A stretch of 64,000 nucleotides of DNA from Chrysopilus asiliformis (taxonomy: Eukaryota > Arthropoda > Insecta > Diptera > Rhagionidae). The stretch spans positions 93,431,284 through 93,495,283 of the forward strand of contig OZ035962.1 in NCBI GenBank assembly GCA_964034945.1, given 5' to 3'. Shown piece after piece: positions 13,101-24,876 of this stretch (positions are counted from its first letter, which is position 1; the number at the start of each line of letters is the position of its first letter). Made by a program: the position numbers and the translations under genes. Under the pieces are notes generated by a model, which did not search any database, was not told the origin of the DNA, and saw only the letters and a list, made by a program, of their open reading frames with translations.

Positions 13101-13928
13101 TTGGAGCCAGTCAATTTTCAAAAGAGAGTTTAAGAATCGGATTTATCGACTGCAACTCCGAACCGGTAATTTGATTTGAGATTTCAGGTTGAATATTCGA
13201 AAAATATTCTAAAATTTCAGGAGTTGGAATCGAAAGTTTAGTTACCGACTATACAACTCGGGTTTAAAGTTCACTTAATTTTGAAGAAAGTTCGAAATTT
13301 TTGAAAACTGATTCGACAAAAAAGAGAAATTAAAATTTTAACAAAAATAAGTTTAAAAAAACCTCAACGTAGTTGGAAGTAGCCAAATCAAAATATACAA
13401 AATACGAAAAGGTAATTTCAAAATTAGGAAAAACCCAGATGTGTTTCTTTGTCTGTACATAATGAGGTTTAAAATTCAAAAGAACAATGAAATTTGTAAT
13501 TAGTAAAGCACCTGGTCCTTTTTATTGCTCTAATATTCGTTCTTATAAAGAATTAACCGAGAAATTTTGATATTGTCGTATGAGTCAAGTAACAATCGAG
13601 AGATTTTTACTGGAAAAACCAGGAATTTATTGGTAGAGATATCCCTAACCCAAACGATCAATGAACTAATAATCATATAAACATGCCTAAATTTACAAAA
13701 AAAAAATAGTTTCCTAGGTAAAAAAAAATCTAAAAGATACTAGGTAAAAAAAATCTAAAATTACCCCTACCTAAGTCGAAAGAGTCCTTATAAATTGACA
13801 TTTGAAAATAAATTTTAATTCGAAGTGATCAGTTATCAGAACAAGTTGTCTCACACTTGATTTAATTTTCTTATAGAAATTTTGTTTTGCTGTTTGAAGA
13901 AGTAAGCTTTTGAAGAATATTTGATAAA
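10123..13928. other. no coding gene seen; possible leader region and a decayed element
   Basis: The part at 10540-11160 is richer in GC and CpG (aaatgctgctg, ccgccatttaa) and could hold a proximal promoter or leader of the HMG gene. At 12290-12790 two stretches with the sense gaacc...gtgaac face each other (CGGTTCGTGAACTTAATTCG on the left, acgttcacaaattgagc on the right), suggesting a badly decayed pogo/Tigger-type inverted-repeat element. The open frame at 11129-11485 has no recognisable domain. Confidence 0.35.
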
Positions 13929-14364
13929 ATGGGTGACCGACCAAAGCGTCCACTTTCCGCTTACATGCTGTGGTTAAACGAAACCCGCGAAGCGATCAAA
14001 AAGGAGAATCCAGGCATTAAAGTGACAGAGATTGCTAAGAGGGGTGGCGAACTATGGAGAGGAATGAAAGACAAAACTGTAAGTTTACCTTAAAATATAA
14101 ACAATTAATTTTTCTAGTGTGTATTGTATTCAATTATTAACGATTTGTTATTTTTTTCTCTCGCCTTTTGTTTGATAGGAATGGGAAAACAAAGCCGCCA
14201 AGATGAAGGAAGAATACACAAAGGCGATCAAGGAGTATGAAGCTAACGGTGGCACTGATACCGGCAGCAAGAAACGAAGCAAGCAGCCAAAAAAGCCCGC
14301 CAAGAAGGCAAAGAAGAAAGAGTCCGAGGAGGATGATGAATCCGGCGAGGATGAAAGCGATTAA
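13929..14364 (+). CDS. HmgZ: small HMG-box chromatin protein, copy 1
   Basis: Exons 13929-14078 (50 codons) and 14179-14364 (61 codons plus stop) join in phase 0 to give 111 residues, the size of Drosophila HmgD and HmgZ. A single HMG box spans about residues 4-72, beginning RPKRPLSAYMLWLN and containing KRGGELWRGMKDK just before the splice. A lysine/alanine-rich stretch with KKPAKKAKKK follows, then an acidic tail ending GEDESD. Family knowledge: sequence-nonspecific, DNA-bending chromosomal proteins that bind linker DNA, with the acidic tail tuning affinity. Residues such as WRGMKDKT and EYEANGGTDTG make it more HmgZ-like than HmgD-like. The intron donor GTAAGT and acceptor TTTGATAG are clear. 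Which of the two fly genes is the orthologue remains unsettled. Confidence 0.93.
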
Positions 14365-15719
14365 ATCGTTTAACTTTAAATTGTTTTTTGCCCCAAATTT
14401 TTTTTTTTATAAATATGGAATATTTTTTTTTGTTTTTTTATATTTTCTATTTTAAAAAAAATTGTTTCGTGTATTTTGAGTTCTTTGTTGATGTGTACAG
14501 CATATTTTACACACAGACACAAAAAAAAATAAAATTATTAAATATTCATAGTAAATGGATTAATTAAAGATTGAATGTAATACGAAGTACATTATAATAA
14601 GCAAATCAATTTATAAATCAAATTCTGAAGTTTTTATGAAACTTGTGTGAATTGAAATGTCGTAATTTTAACTTCAGAATATTTAAACAAAGAAATCTTT
14701 ACTTACAGTTTTCCATTCGTATTGACTTGAATGTACACCTTTGTGTTTTTTTTTACAAACAAAATAAAAAAAAAAGAGTAAAAGTTTTACAATTAAACAC
14801 GGACTTCTGTTCAAACAAAAAAACAAATAAATTTAAGAAAGATCATTTTGTAATATAATGATAATACATAATTAATTACAAAACATGTATTGATTTAATT
14901 TGAATTGCAAAAAAAAAACAGTTAAATATCCCATAATAATGCCAGTCTCGATCCCATGAACCTTTCAATCCCATCGACAGTAAATGTCATTTCCCCTTTG
15001 TTGGATAAAGTAAAATGGTAGAAATTTATATTTTAATGGATAACACAAAAATGAATGAATAGAAATTCAATTTAAGTTTATCTTAAGGAATGGATTTATT
15101 ATAAAACAAATAGTATCGTTTTTTTAATATAATGCAAATTTTTCTTTTAGTTTTTAATTAAATCAACTGTAAAATTTATAAAAATACAAACTGAAAGAAA
15201 TAAACTAAATATCGAGTAAAAAATTAATTTTTTTTGCGAAAAAAATGGGAACTTAAATATTCAGCAGTTGCGAATATCGGGCTTTTTTTTATATTTTATT
15301 GGAGTCCTTTGAGATACAATCTCGAAAAAATTGGGAGATTTTTGCATAACGATTTTTTAGTTGCTGTTTTAAAAGTACCTTTTTTGAACAAAAATTGTCT
15401 TAAGGAAATCAAAACTTTTTTGGAGCAAGTTGCAGTAACCTGAAACCATGGGCGCAACTCGATTGCTAGAGGAGTATAAAGCTATTAATTCTGGGAACTT
15501 TTTTTTTAATAGCTTGAATGTCTTAAAAATATATAAAATTAAAACTAAATGAAGATTTTGGAAAGCTAGCCAGCTTAGGCTGAATAGGTCCCGAATCTAA
15601 ACTAGAGTTTTGCAGCACACAAATCCTATGACTTGGAATTATCCGAAGTCTCCATAGACCTGGCCGTCTCCAATATCTCGCGAATCAATTGGTCGTTCTA
15701 GTGGAGCTATAAAAAAATT
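14365..15719. other. 3' untranslated region and AT-rich intergenic DNA
   Basis: The 3' region of the first HMG gene is very T-rich. AATAAA-type signals occur near 14529 and are candidates for polyadenylation. No open frame here has protein-like composition; those at 14643 and 15234 are lysine/phenylalanine-rich AT artefacts. Confidence 0.5.
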
Positions 15720-16340
15720 TCGAACGTTTCCACATCAATTTTTCGGGAGTCGTACGATATACCGAAAAATAATATGTCGAAACATGAAAACATCGAAAAT
15801 TTTAAACCCTGAATACGCCGAAATTTATTTTGTTGAAATATAAAATGCCGAAAAAATGTAAAAGACCGAAAATGTCGAAAATCGTTAAAAAAATTAAAAA
15901 AAAAAAAAACATTAACAAAACCATTTAAGACTAATTTCTTCCCCCCTTTATTAGAAGTTACAGTTTTTGAAGCCATTATGTATTAGACTTGACTTCTAAG
16001 TGGCAGCAAACAGAACTGAAATGAACTTAGCCGAACAGATAAAACATTAAAGTTATACACTATTCAGAGTACAAAAATAATTTGAAACTGCAGAAAAATG
16101 GTTCTGATCAATGAATACTGTTACCTATTATATGTATTTATATAAACAATAACGAATTCATTGTAAAAATGGTATGACTAATGTACAAAATGCAGCATTT
16201 TGTACATTAGTCATACCATTTTTACAATGAATTCGCCTTCGGCATTTTTTTTTTCGACATTTTAATTTTCGGCATTTTGAGTTTTCGATATTTTTTTTTT
16301 CGACATTTCATTTTTCGGAATTTTTGATTTCGAGATTTTA
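15720..16340. repeat. foldback-like element with a perfect 41-bp hairpin at its centre
   Basis: The left side (about 15735-15890) repeats loose units of the type ccgaaaatgtcgaaaa, and the right side (about 16236-16340) repeats the complement, tcggcatttt...ttcgacatttt. Between them, at 16153-16193 and 16195-16235, lie two perfectly complementary 41-base arms separated by one base. The layout (degenerate short tandem units, inverted about a unique centre) resembles foldback transposons. The outer arms are imperfect and no target duplication was found. Confidence 0.5.
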
Positions 16341-16513
16341 AATTTCCACTTACCGTACCAGACCCCAATTTTTCATGTTTAACTTAGTCCGAGAAGAAAA
16401 ATTGTTTTTTAAATTTATAACATGTGATAGCGTCATTTGTACACTAAGCTTTTGTACCTTGGTATAATGTAACTTCTGTTCTTTATATTTTAAACGTTTA
16501 GGCCCTTATTATA

Positions 16514-17411
16514 CACTCATACCTCGCTTTACGGCCTAGATACGTTCCGGGAAAGTTGGCCGTAAAGCGAAAAGCCGTATAACGAATCAATTATTTTCAT
16601 ACAAACCCATACAAATTCAATAGGATCCGTTCAAAAAATTTTTTGAATAACGTAGTTTTTAGTATAAAATGCATTTTTTTCTTTTTATTTCATTTAAAAA
16701 TGCTTACATACAAAATAAAAATACATAACAAGTAATATAAGGATAACTTCAATAACAAAAAAAAATCATATGTACATAAAAAGATAACTTAAAAAAATTT
16801 AAAAAATTCATATGCACATGTCCATATACATACATAATAAAAAACATAACGAAAATGAACATGAAGAATCGGTAAGCTGCAAGATCCCGTCATGACACAC
16901 AAAAATGAGTTAAACCAGTGTGTTTAGAATGATAACCATACGGGTATAAAAATAATTAATTTTTGCATGTCCGTCCGTCTGTCCGTCCGTCTGTTGCGCG
17001 GATTGCGGGCGCACGGATTGAGCTAGAGACGCAGATTCGTTTTTCGTAAAATGCAAGGCTAAGTTCGTTAATGGGCAAAAACGGACCATTATACGAACGA
17101 AAACGTTTTTTGCGAATATCTCAAAAACGGTGCATCTTATCAAAAAAGTTCAAAAACAAAAGTTATTTAGGATATGATTCTGCATAACACTCCCATACAT
17201 CAAGATCCGATTGGAATAAATTTTAAAAAAAATTAATTTAATTTTAATTTTAAAAATTTTATTGGCAATTATAGCTTTTATTTTTTTCGCAATTTTTTTT
17301 TGGCCGTATAACGAAACATTTTGGGCCGTAAATCGAAAAAGTGCCATAATTAAAGAAGGCCGTTATAGCGAAAAGCCGTATAAAGAGCGGCCGTATAGCG
17401 AGGTATGAGTG
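16514..17411. mobile_element. pogo/Tigger-like MITE (898 bp) with TA target duplication
   Basis: The ends read CACTCATACCTCGCT and AGCGAGGTATGAGTG, a perfect 15-bp inverted repeat, flanked by TA on both sides (16512-16513, 17412-17413). Just inside both ends, motifs such as cgtaaagcgaaaagccgtataacga are repeated in opposite orientation. CATACCTCG at the terminus is characteristic of Tigger-type pogo elements. There is no transposase. A DINE-like copy (16871-17285) is nested inside. Confidence 0.75.
16871..17285 (+). mobile_element. DINE-1/mini-me-like element A1 (truncated), nested
   Basis: This copy contains the family landmarks in order: gatcccgtcatgac, ccagtgtgtttagaatgataa, a short (GTCY)n run at 16970-16994, gcgcggattgcgggcgcacgg, ttcgttaatgggcaaaaacggaccatta, gtgcatcttatcaaaaaagt, and ggcaattatagctttt. 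The 5' end seen in copy A7 (TTATACCCGTATGGTGAAAC) is missing, although a displaced ccatacgggtataa lies at 16936. The open frames in it come from the repeat and are not genes. Confidence 0.75.
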
Positions 17412-19566
17412 TAATTGTCAATTCATAATTGATGGTTGGTGCAGTGGTCTTAAAAATGTCAATCGTTATCAACTTTATTAATAGCTATACCAACCGTTTC
17501 CAGCGACAGAAAATTTGTGGTTTATAGGACAAGAATATAACAATTTTCAGGTTTGTTTGTGGAATTTCTTGGCGTTTTCTTTAAAATGTCAATTTAAGAA
17601 AATGAGACCAGGTCAAGAAGATATGTTGCAAATTAGAAGAATTTTAAGAGATAACCCAATCCATTGAAATTGGACAATCGGACGTAAGTTATTCGATCAA
17701 TATATAATTTAGGTTTCGAGAATTTCCCCAAAACAATTGCTTATTTTTGTCCGTCAGTCTATGCTCACCAAAAACGACAACAATTTTAAATAAATATTTG
17801 GTCAATCCTATAAATTTCTGAAGCAATTTTGTACTATTACTATCAGGTTTTTAAAACTCGAATTTTGCTTTCCCGAAATTAAAGTAATTCTATTACACAC
17901 CACTTATTTTGAAAAAAGAACTCGATCAAATTTTTTTTCCAGTGTTCTACATTTACAGGTAAACAATAAATCTTTACGTTTTTCCGTTAAAAATTAGTAA
18001 ATAATAATTGTTTACGTAAAGAATGTAAACTATCGTAAACCAATAGCTGTTTTATGTCAAAAGCTCAGAGATTTCTTTGCAAGAGAAAGATCAGACATTG
18101 TTATGCAATTAAAAACAAATATTGAACTTGAGTTTTATTGAATCAGTAGTTTCAAGCATGGAACGGTTTACTGCATAAAATAAGCATAATTAAATAAATG
18201 GGAGGCCAAAAGGCAGTTGTGGACTTAAAGTCTAAAAATTGAAGACCAAAAATTAATTTGCATTAACAAAAATCAAAAAAAAAATCTTTAACAAATTTAA
18301 TTTTTGAAAGAACTAGGAAATCCGGAAGTATTTTGGAGAATGCCCAAATTTTAGCACTTGTTAAAGCTAGCTGTGAAATTACTGAGAACTTCTGGTATAT
18401 GCACTCAAACATCTAATTGGGGTCAAATTCATATTTCCGTAAGGAATTGGTTGTGATTTAATAAAATCTGGTAAATGCTTTTATTAGAAGATTTTTTGTC
18501 CTTAAGAAAAATAACGTATGATGTCTTCGTGGGTCAAGAATGACCCATTTATGACCCATGAAGACTACAGTGCTCTTCAATGGATTAAAATATGAACAAA
18601 TAGATTATTGTTTTCGGTATTCAAAAGAAATTTGTTCACAGAGCCTACACCATACAAACATTGTTCATGTAGTTGAGAAGATACTTTTAATTAAAATCGA
18701 ATTTGGGTCAGAAATGACCCGAGGACAGTATGAGAGTTAATACATTTATTAAATTTTAGTTACCCAAGAAGAAAATTTCATTGAAAAAATGTATGAATAA
18801 CGTAAGTTTTTTTGTTTTATGATTTCATTTGGTTGATTCAGAATTTTAATTTGAATATTGCACTTGCCTAGTAGGAAAAACAAAAAAAAACAATTGTTTA
18901 CATTCTTTACATTATTTACTGTGATCAAAACAATTCTTTACAGGAAATCTTTTACGTAAAATACGATTTGTAAACAATATGCACAACACGGTTTTTTCCT
19001 TGTCTTTTTAAATTAATTTAATTATTTAAGCTTTAAATACATCTATTTATAGGGTTTTAAATTGTTTTTTTGTGGAATTATGTAAATTTTTTTTAGATAG
19101 TCTTCTACTTTTTATGGAAACTATATTTTATAAAAATATATCCAAATACAAAATTTTCGCATCAGTCAAGACTTTTCCATGTGGCAACAATTCAGAAGCC
19201 GGCAAGAAACCGCCGGGCAACGCATCGCAACGGATCACAATGTGAAATCCAAAGTCCGACGCACGTGATCGCACCGCCGCCTCAACACAAGCACATTTCT
19301 ACCGCAGTGTGTGCTAATCGATTTCGCTGTGTGAGTTTACGAGATAAATTCTCTGCGAGGCGAGAGCACTTACCCCGCCCGCATTTTCAAGCACCCCGTC
19401 GCCTATCGCTCAAGCAATCGTGTATACGTGGTTTATCGCCTTTTACCTCGTTTATTGCTTCACTTTACTTCGTTTTCGAGTTGTTCATAGCTGAGTTAGC
19501 GGTTCAAGTAATTTTCATTTCAATCGAATCGAAGATAAACGCCGAAAGAAGTTTTCATTCGTTCTC
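17412..19566. other. no gene; possible TTAA-type element and GC-richer upstream region
   Basis: At about 18500-18735 a pair of ends resembles a piggyBac-like element: gtatgatgtcttcgtgggtc on the left and, reversed on the right, catactgtcctcgggtc followed by TTAA. The match is partial. From 19170 to 19560 CpG-rich sequence with several open frames precedes the candidate start at 19567 and probably represents an upstream regulatory region. Confidence 0.35.
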
Positions 19567-19653
19567 AGTTCAGTTGCATTCGAATTAAAGTGAATTAAAA
19601 ATTGTGATTTTTCTGGGATAAATTTCCGCAAAATCAGCGTCAATCGATTTTAG
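19567..19653 (+). promoter_or_regulatory. candidate transcription start and leader exon of the second HMG gene
   Basis: TCAGTT at 19565-19570 is a good fly initiator. The following 87 bases are leader-like (aaagtgaattaaaaattgtg) and end TTTTAG|GTAAATG, an acceptable donor. A second candidate sits at about 20411-20471 (ATTCAGTAAA, ending ATTCC|GTAAGT). Either could splice to an acceptor before the ATG at 22636. Large GC-richer leaders with several starts are plausible for an HMG gene, but no transcript evidence is available here. Confidence 0.35.
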
Positions 19654-21256
19654 GTAAATGCTTTTCATTAATTTTTGATCCATTTTATGTAAAAATAAAT
19701 TTTGTAAAATAAGTGTTTAAATCGCCCAGCCATTGTCACAAAAATGAAACTCCGTTACAAGGTTTCTTTATTGTGTTTTTCAATTGATTTTCATTAGTGA
19801 AGTTTGGTTAAAATCATTTTCCGCAATCTTATTGAAGTGTTTTCTTGTAATTCTGAATAAAACTTTGTAGATTTTGAACGTAAAATCTGGTAAAATTTGA
19901 AAGACAAGAGAAATGTCGACCATCACTGTTTTTCGTGGAAATTCCCATTTTCCCCATGAATTATCAAAAAATTAATAACGCAGAAGGTTAGCTGGCATCC
20001 CATTTCTTCAATTCATTGCATTTTCATTGAATACTTGCTAAGAAATTTCTAGAGAAATTGAATTTTTAATTTTCCCTTTGGCGTCCCAATTTAAATTTCG
20101 CGCCCATCACCAATGTAATAAATAGGTGATTTCCACATTCAGGCACACAAACAGTGAACACTTTCCCGCGCAGGTCGATTACGAACTTCCGTCCCCCTTC
20201 GTCTTTTATACTTCGTTTGATATAAAATTCAAACTGCTGCAGAGCAAGTCGTTGGTGGTGTGTGTGCGACATTCCTGTTTCCTTTGTATTTGTTTCTGGC
20301 TTTGGTTTCGCTTGACGAAAGACATTTTGTTCGACCGTTCATTTTCTGTGGTGAAGTTACAAGGAAGACGTCGTTCTTGAATTCAAGTTAGGTTTTCTGT
20401 GAAATTTTTATTCAGTAAAATATCCATCGACTGCATCGAGAATCCCTTGGTTTTCTCGAATTTGATATTCCGTAAGTATTTTTTGGAAATTTCGTGTTTT
20501 TTGCGGGTTTTTTTCGTTTTTAATTTCGTATGGATTTCTCTCGCTTGGCTTCATACAAGATGTCTGCCTGATTTATTGCTTTTTTCCAATTAATCTTGTT
20601 TTCGGGCATTTCAGCCCATCTCCACCATTAAATGGTTGAGAATTGCTAGTATTTTATTGTTTCATTAGTTTTATACCAGTTAATAGTATTTTTGTGAGAA
20701 TTTCCGAAAAGCCGGGCATTGTTTATCTCGCTTCGCTTTTGTAAACATAACCTCAAAATGGCTTCCCATTGAGTCGCCCAGTGAAGCGTCTTAACGAACT
20801 TTCTTTGTGAGGCGAAAAGCACATACACCAGAGTTTTCTCGTTTTCTGGATCTTATTTGTAAAGTTTTTGTAAAAAGGAAGGAATATACAAAATCCAGCA
20901 ATATTCCCGAAATGCCATACGAAGTCCCAAGCACATTTGGCGTCCTTTTCGCCCCCCGAACTGTGCCCAGCAGACGCTTTCATTTCAATTATCGCACATT
21001 TTCATGTTAAAAATGAATCCATTCTGTGAATTTTTTGGGCCAGTGCTTTCAATTTAAAATTCATATAATTAATGATCGATGTTGTTAATATGCAGGGTTA
21101 TTTGATCAAACTCGTTCCTGGCGTCGTTTCGGGAAAACCCTAAACCAAACCTAAAAAAAGTTACTAAATCACTAACGTACGTCTCCATTAAATGGTTTTT
21201 AGAGTCAGATATTTTGATTAAGGTTTTCGATTTAATCAAAGCAAGAAGACTTACCT
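19654..21256. other. non-coding region with mixed GC-rich patches
   Basis: Patches at 20130-20480 and 20700-21000 are GC-richer and carry overlapping frames on both strands with no conserved domain. They are best read as introns, leaders or regulatory DNA of the second HMG gene. Confidence 0.35.
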
Positions 21257-21401
21257 GGCCCTTACACGCGTCTGTAGAGCTGACACAGTCTCGTGTAAAT
21301 GCACCGACTGCCAGTTCGCTAAATGTCTTTTAATTCGTTGTCAGTAATTTGACATTTGAAGTCTGTGCTACTGACAGACTTTACAGTCGCGTGTAAAGGC
21401 C
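21257..21401. mobile_element. short inverted-repeat MITE (145 bp)
   Basis: The left end GGCCCTTACACGCGTCTGTA matches the reverse complement of the right end, GGCCTTTACACGCGACTGTA, at 18 of 20 bases. Flanks read cttacct and gggttac, with no clear duplication. GGCC-starting ends are common in PIF/Harbinger MITEs, but without a 3-bp TWA duplication this stays tentative. Confidence 0.55.
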
Positions 21402-21665
21402 GGGTTACAAAACGTATAGCCTTTTTCTTTCAATATTATGAATTCTGGATAATCGGTTTCAAATCCTCAAAACTCACCATAAAATACAGTAAAACCGCTA
21501 TTAGACGGAAACCTTGAGAAAGAGATCAAAATCAATCTAAGAAGTTATTTTGTGCTTGATTTTTATTGCTCGATTTTTCCTCCTCTTCATCTTAGAGAAT
21601 TCCACATTGTTCACTGTTAAAGCGAAATTTTGAGCACATCAGAAATTATTTGATCATAATTTCTA

Positions 21666-22528
21666 AAAGGTGTTTTTTTTTGCTTAGATAGAACTTACGA
21701 AAGGGTTAACTGTCAAATGAGCTGTTATACTGTGCTCACTTTTTGACATTTATGATCAGTATTCTCTGGCAAATCATCATGAATCTCACGCTTGACCAAC
21801 GCTACCAAATTATCCAAATTTACTTTGAAAATCATTCGTCGATTCGCACAACTTATAGACGACTTCGTGATTTTTATGGCGCACATAATTTAATCGTCCA
21901 TCTGAGCAAACAAGAGACCCTACAGACTCCATTACATCCAGAACCATGCACCGTTTGGTGCGGTTTACACGCGTGGCATCATCGGACCTTATTTCTTCAA
22001 AAATGAGGCCGGAGCTCGCGTTACGGTCAATGGAGATTGTTACCGCACCATGATCAATGATTTTTTGTTTGTAAATATGGATGACATTGATCCGGACGAG
22101 ATGTGGTTTCAACAGGATGGCGCTAAGTGCCATACGGCGACCGCAACCATCGACTTATTGAAATCAAAATTTGGCGATAACTTGATTTCGAGAAATCGAC
22201 CTGTCAATTGGCCTCCAAGGTCGTGCGATTTGACACCTCTCGATTATTTCCTGTGGGGCTACGTGAAGTCACTGGTTTATGCTGATAAACCAGCAACAAT
22301 TGACCCCTTGGAGGCCAACATTGTTCGTGTTATTCGTGACATACGGCCAGCACTGCTCGAAAAAATGGCCCAAAATTGGACGTCCAGAATGCGCTTCGTC
22401 AACCACAGCCGCGGCGGCCATATGCCCGAAATCATTTTCAAATGTTAATGCCATATATTGATCTTTCGAACAAATAAAAAAAATTTATTAAAATTTAATT
22501 TTTTGTGTTACTTGGTGTAAACACCCTT
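21666..22528 (+). mobile_element. DD41D (rosa-type) mariner, internally deleted
   Basis: The element starts AAAGGTGTTT and ends AAACACCCTT, flanked by TA (21664-21665, 22529-22530) as expected of Tc1/mariner transposons. The transposase relic inside is described separately. The full element is only 863 bp, against about 1.3 kb expected for an intact mariner. Its right end lies about 108 bp before the ATG of the second HMG gene. Confidence 0.85.
21780..22448 (+). pseudogene. mariner transposase relic (DD41D)
   Basis: The N-terminal helix-turn-helix start (NLTLDQRYQIIQIYFENHSS) is followed at about 21895 by a deletion that removes the rest of the DNA-binding domain and the first catalytic aspartate region. 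A one-base frameshift near 21972 breaks the frame inside the WCGLHA segment, and the downstream frame continues to FKC at 22448. The second catalytic Asp lies in FQQDGA and the third in CDLTPLDYF, with exactly 41 residues between them, which defines the DD41D group. The copy cannot encode an active enzyme. Confidence 0.85.
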
Positions 22529-22635
22529 TATTTTTTAGCTAATAAAATAAATGTCAAAATAAAGAAAATTTTTAATATTTTGGTTTTGTTTTCAGATAAA
22601 TTTCGTTTAAAGTAAATCTCAAAAAATAAAAAAAA

Positions 22636-23109
22636 ATGGGTGAAAGACCAAAGCGTCCACTTTCCGCATACATGTTGTGGCTCAATGAGAACCGCGAAGC
22701 GATCAAAAAGGAGAATCCTGGCATTAAAGTGACAGAAATCGCCAAGCGAGGCGGAGAATTATGGCGGGGCATGAAAGATAAATCTGTAAGTTGCATTTTT
22801 TTAATCCGTTTAGAAATTACACTAGGGAAGAATTTCTTTAAAAAAAATTAAGTAGCATTTGTGATCTTTACAAATGAGAGTAAAAGAAAAGTAAAACATT
22901 CTCAAATACTAATTTTCATCTTGATTTAGGAATGGGAACAGAAAGCAGCTAAAATCAAGGACGAATATGCCAAAGCAGTCCAAGAATACGAGGCGAATGG
23001 TGGCACAGACACAGGAGCCAAGAAAAGGGGCAAGGCCTCAAAGAAGCCAGCAAAGAAAACCAAGCGGAAAGAGCAATCCGATGAGGATGAGTCCGAAGAG
23101 AGTGATTAA
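22636..23109 (+). CDS. HmgZ-like: small HMG-box chromatin protein, copy 2
   Basis: Exons 22636-22785 (50 codons) and 22930-23109 (59 codons plus stop) join in phase 0 to give 109 residues. The HMG box starts RPKRPLSAYMLWLNENREAI. The basic linker reads KKPAKKTKRK and the acidic tail ends EDESEESD. Compared with the copy at 13929, exon 1 differs at only 3 of 50 residues (D3E, T19N, T50S), while exon 2 is clearly more diverged. Intron position and phase are identical. Drosophila also has a tandem pair, HmgD and HmgZ, so this is probably the same ancestral arrangement, but both copies here look HmgZ-like. A dead mariner lies just upstream, within the presumed leader or leader intron. Confidence 0.92.
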
Positions 23110-24876
23110 ACCAAGATCATCTTTCAGTTTTCTTTTTTTAAAGCACTTTTTTTAAATTAAATAATTTATAATTAAATGAACAAATACTGAATACAAAACA
23201 AGCAGCGTTGCATTTTCAAAACAAAACAAAAAAAAAGAACATTCTGAGAACAAATAGAATTTAAATTGTCATTTCATTTCAAGAGACTTTATATTCTCGT
23301 ATTTTCTCTAATATAAACTTTTTAAGTCATTTACAAAACAGAAATATTCGTAATGTAATGTTTTTTAGTGTATATGTATGAGAAAAAACAAATAATTTTT
23401 AAATGTACAACTAAATATTTGAATAAGAAATTTGAACAATTGAAAAGAAGAGGTATTTGAATTATAGAGAAATATTGTTTGATAAAATATTCCCATTCCT
23501 TAAATTTATATATATAATAAAAAATAATAATTAATAGTTGATTAAATACAAAATGAATTACAAGAAATTTTCAAACACAAAAACAAACATACAGAAAAAG
23601 ACTAGTTGCGGAAAAAACGAAACCAAAAAAGCGTTTAACGAAACTGTATTAAAATCTTTTAACGCTCGCTTAATATCACTACGAATTAAAATTTATCGGC
23701 GCAATCGCTTCAATCTTATTAATTTTAAATTCGTATTACAGATAGAAAACCGCCGTTCAAATTGTGTGACATTTAAGCGTGTTTTGTTTTTAGATCGTTT
23801 TACATTTACTCTGAACCAAAAAAAAAAATATGAAAATATCACTCAGGGGCCTTACTTAATATTCAGCTTAATTTTCTAAACATAAATGCCACTAAAAAAG
23901 AAAAGTTTTAGGAAAAGTTGATTTTCATGGGCATTTGCGGGTCCGCTAATTTAATTTTATTAATGAGATTTCCTCATGTTCGATTGGATTATTTTTTTTT
24001 GAAAGAAAAGTTTGTGTTTGGGATTTTCTGTACTTCTGATTTAGTATTAAGCGACTTCACCACAGCAAAAAAAACCCCCTTGACAATATTTAATTCTTGA
24101 ACAAAACTAAGCAAACGATTAAAATTTTAAGATAGCAAAAAAAATATTTACTATGACTGAAGATACATGTTCGGAATTAATGTTTTTAATGGCGGTGATT
24201 TCGTTTTAACAAGAAATATCTTTGCGTTAAATAAATTTCAGCAAATTTCGTATTTTATATTTTACACATTCTTAACTAAAATGGAAATAAAAATGTGAAT
24301 TTTCTTTATTATATATATTTGATTTTTAAGGTGAGCTATTTGTACGAATGGGTGTAAGAACTAGAAGTAATTCATGATCTAGAAAAGTACGACTCTTTTT
24401 CTGTCTGAAAATTCTAAAGAAATTATTTCATTTTCTGTTTTTTAGCCAATAAAATAAATGTCAAAATAAAAATAATGTTTGTTTTATTTTATTCGAAATT
24501 GACCGTGGAACCAAAGATTAGATAACTAAAGACAAACAACAATAGAACTTTTAAAATATATGGAAATCACAATTTAAATATTTTTATTGGTTTTTTTGAT
24601 AGGTCTGCGTCAAAATATAAGGAAAAATAATTGTTTTACAAGGCATTCCAAGGATTCCATTTCCGCTGGCGGATTTTTCAGGCCCCCAAAATTTGTTCTA
24701 GGTTTCTTATTTTAATTCTCATGCTCGATATTTTCCCTGCAGTTAGAATTTTTTTTGTCGATTATTTCTTTAGTACTAGAGGCTGCGAAATTTGAAATGT
24801 TCACTTTTGTATGAAAATCGTGTCAATTCATGTGCAACCTGTTTTGGAGCAATTTTGTAATCGCAATCGCTAGTCT
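23110..24876. other. 3' region and AT-rich intergenic DNA with a 33-bp direct repeat
   Basis: No gene is recognised. A 33-bp direct repeat (agc[t/c]aataaaataaatgt core) occurs at 22531-22563 and 24438-24470, bracketing the coding exons of the second HMG gene. Open frames at 23538 and 23918 are lysine- and asparagine-rich AT artefacts. Confidence 0.45.

Noticed and set aside
19181..19588. A 135-codon open frame rich in Arg and Pro
   Set aside because: It starts at GTG, overlaps a GC-richer leader-like region just before an initiator, and has no recognisable domain or splice partner.
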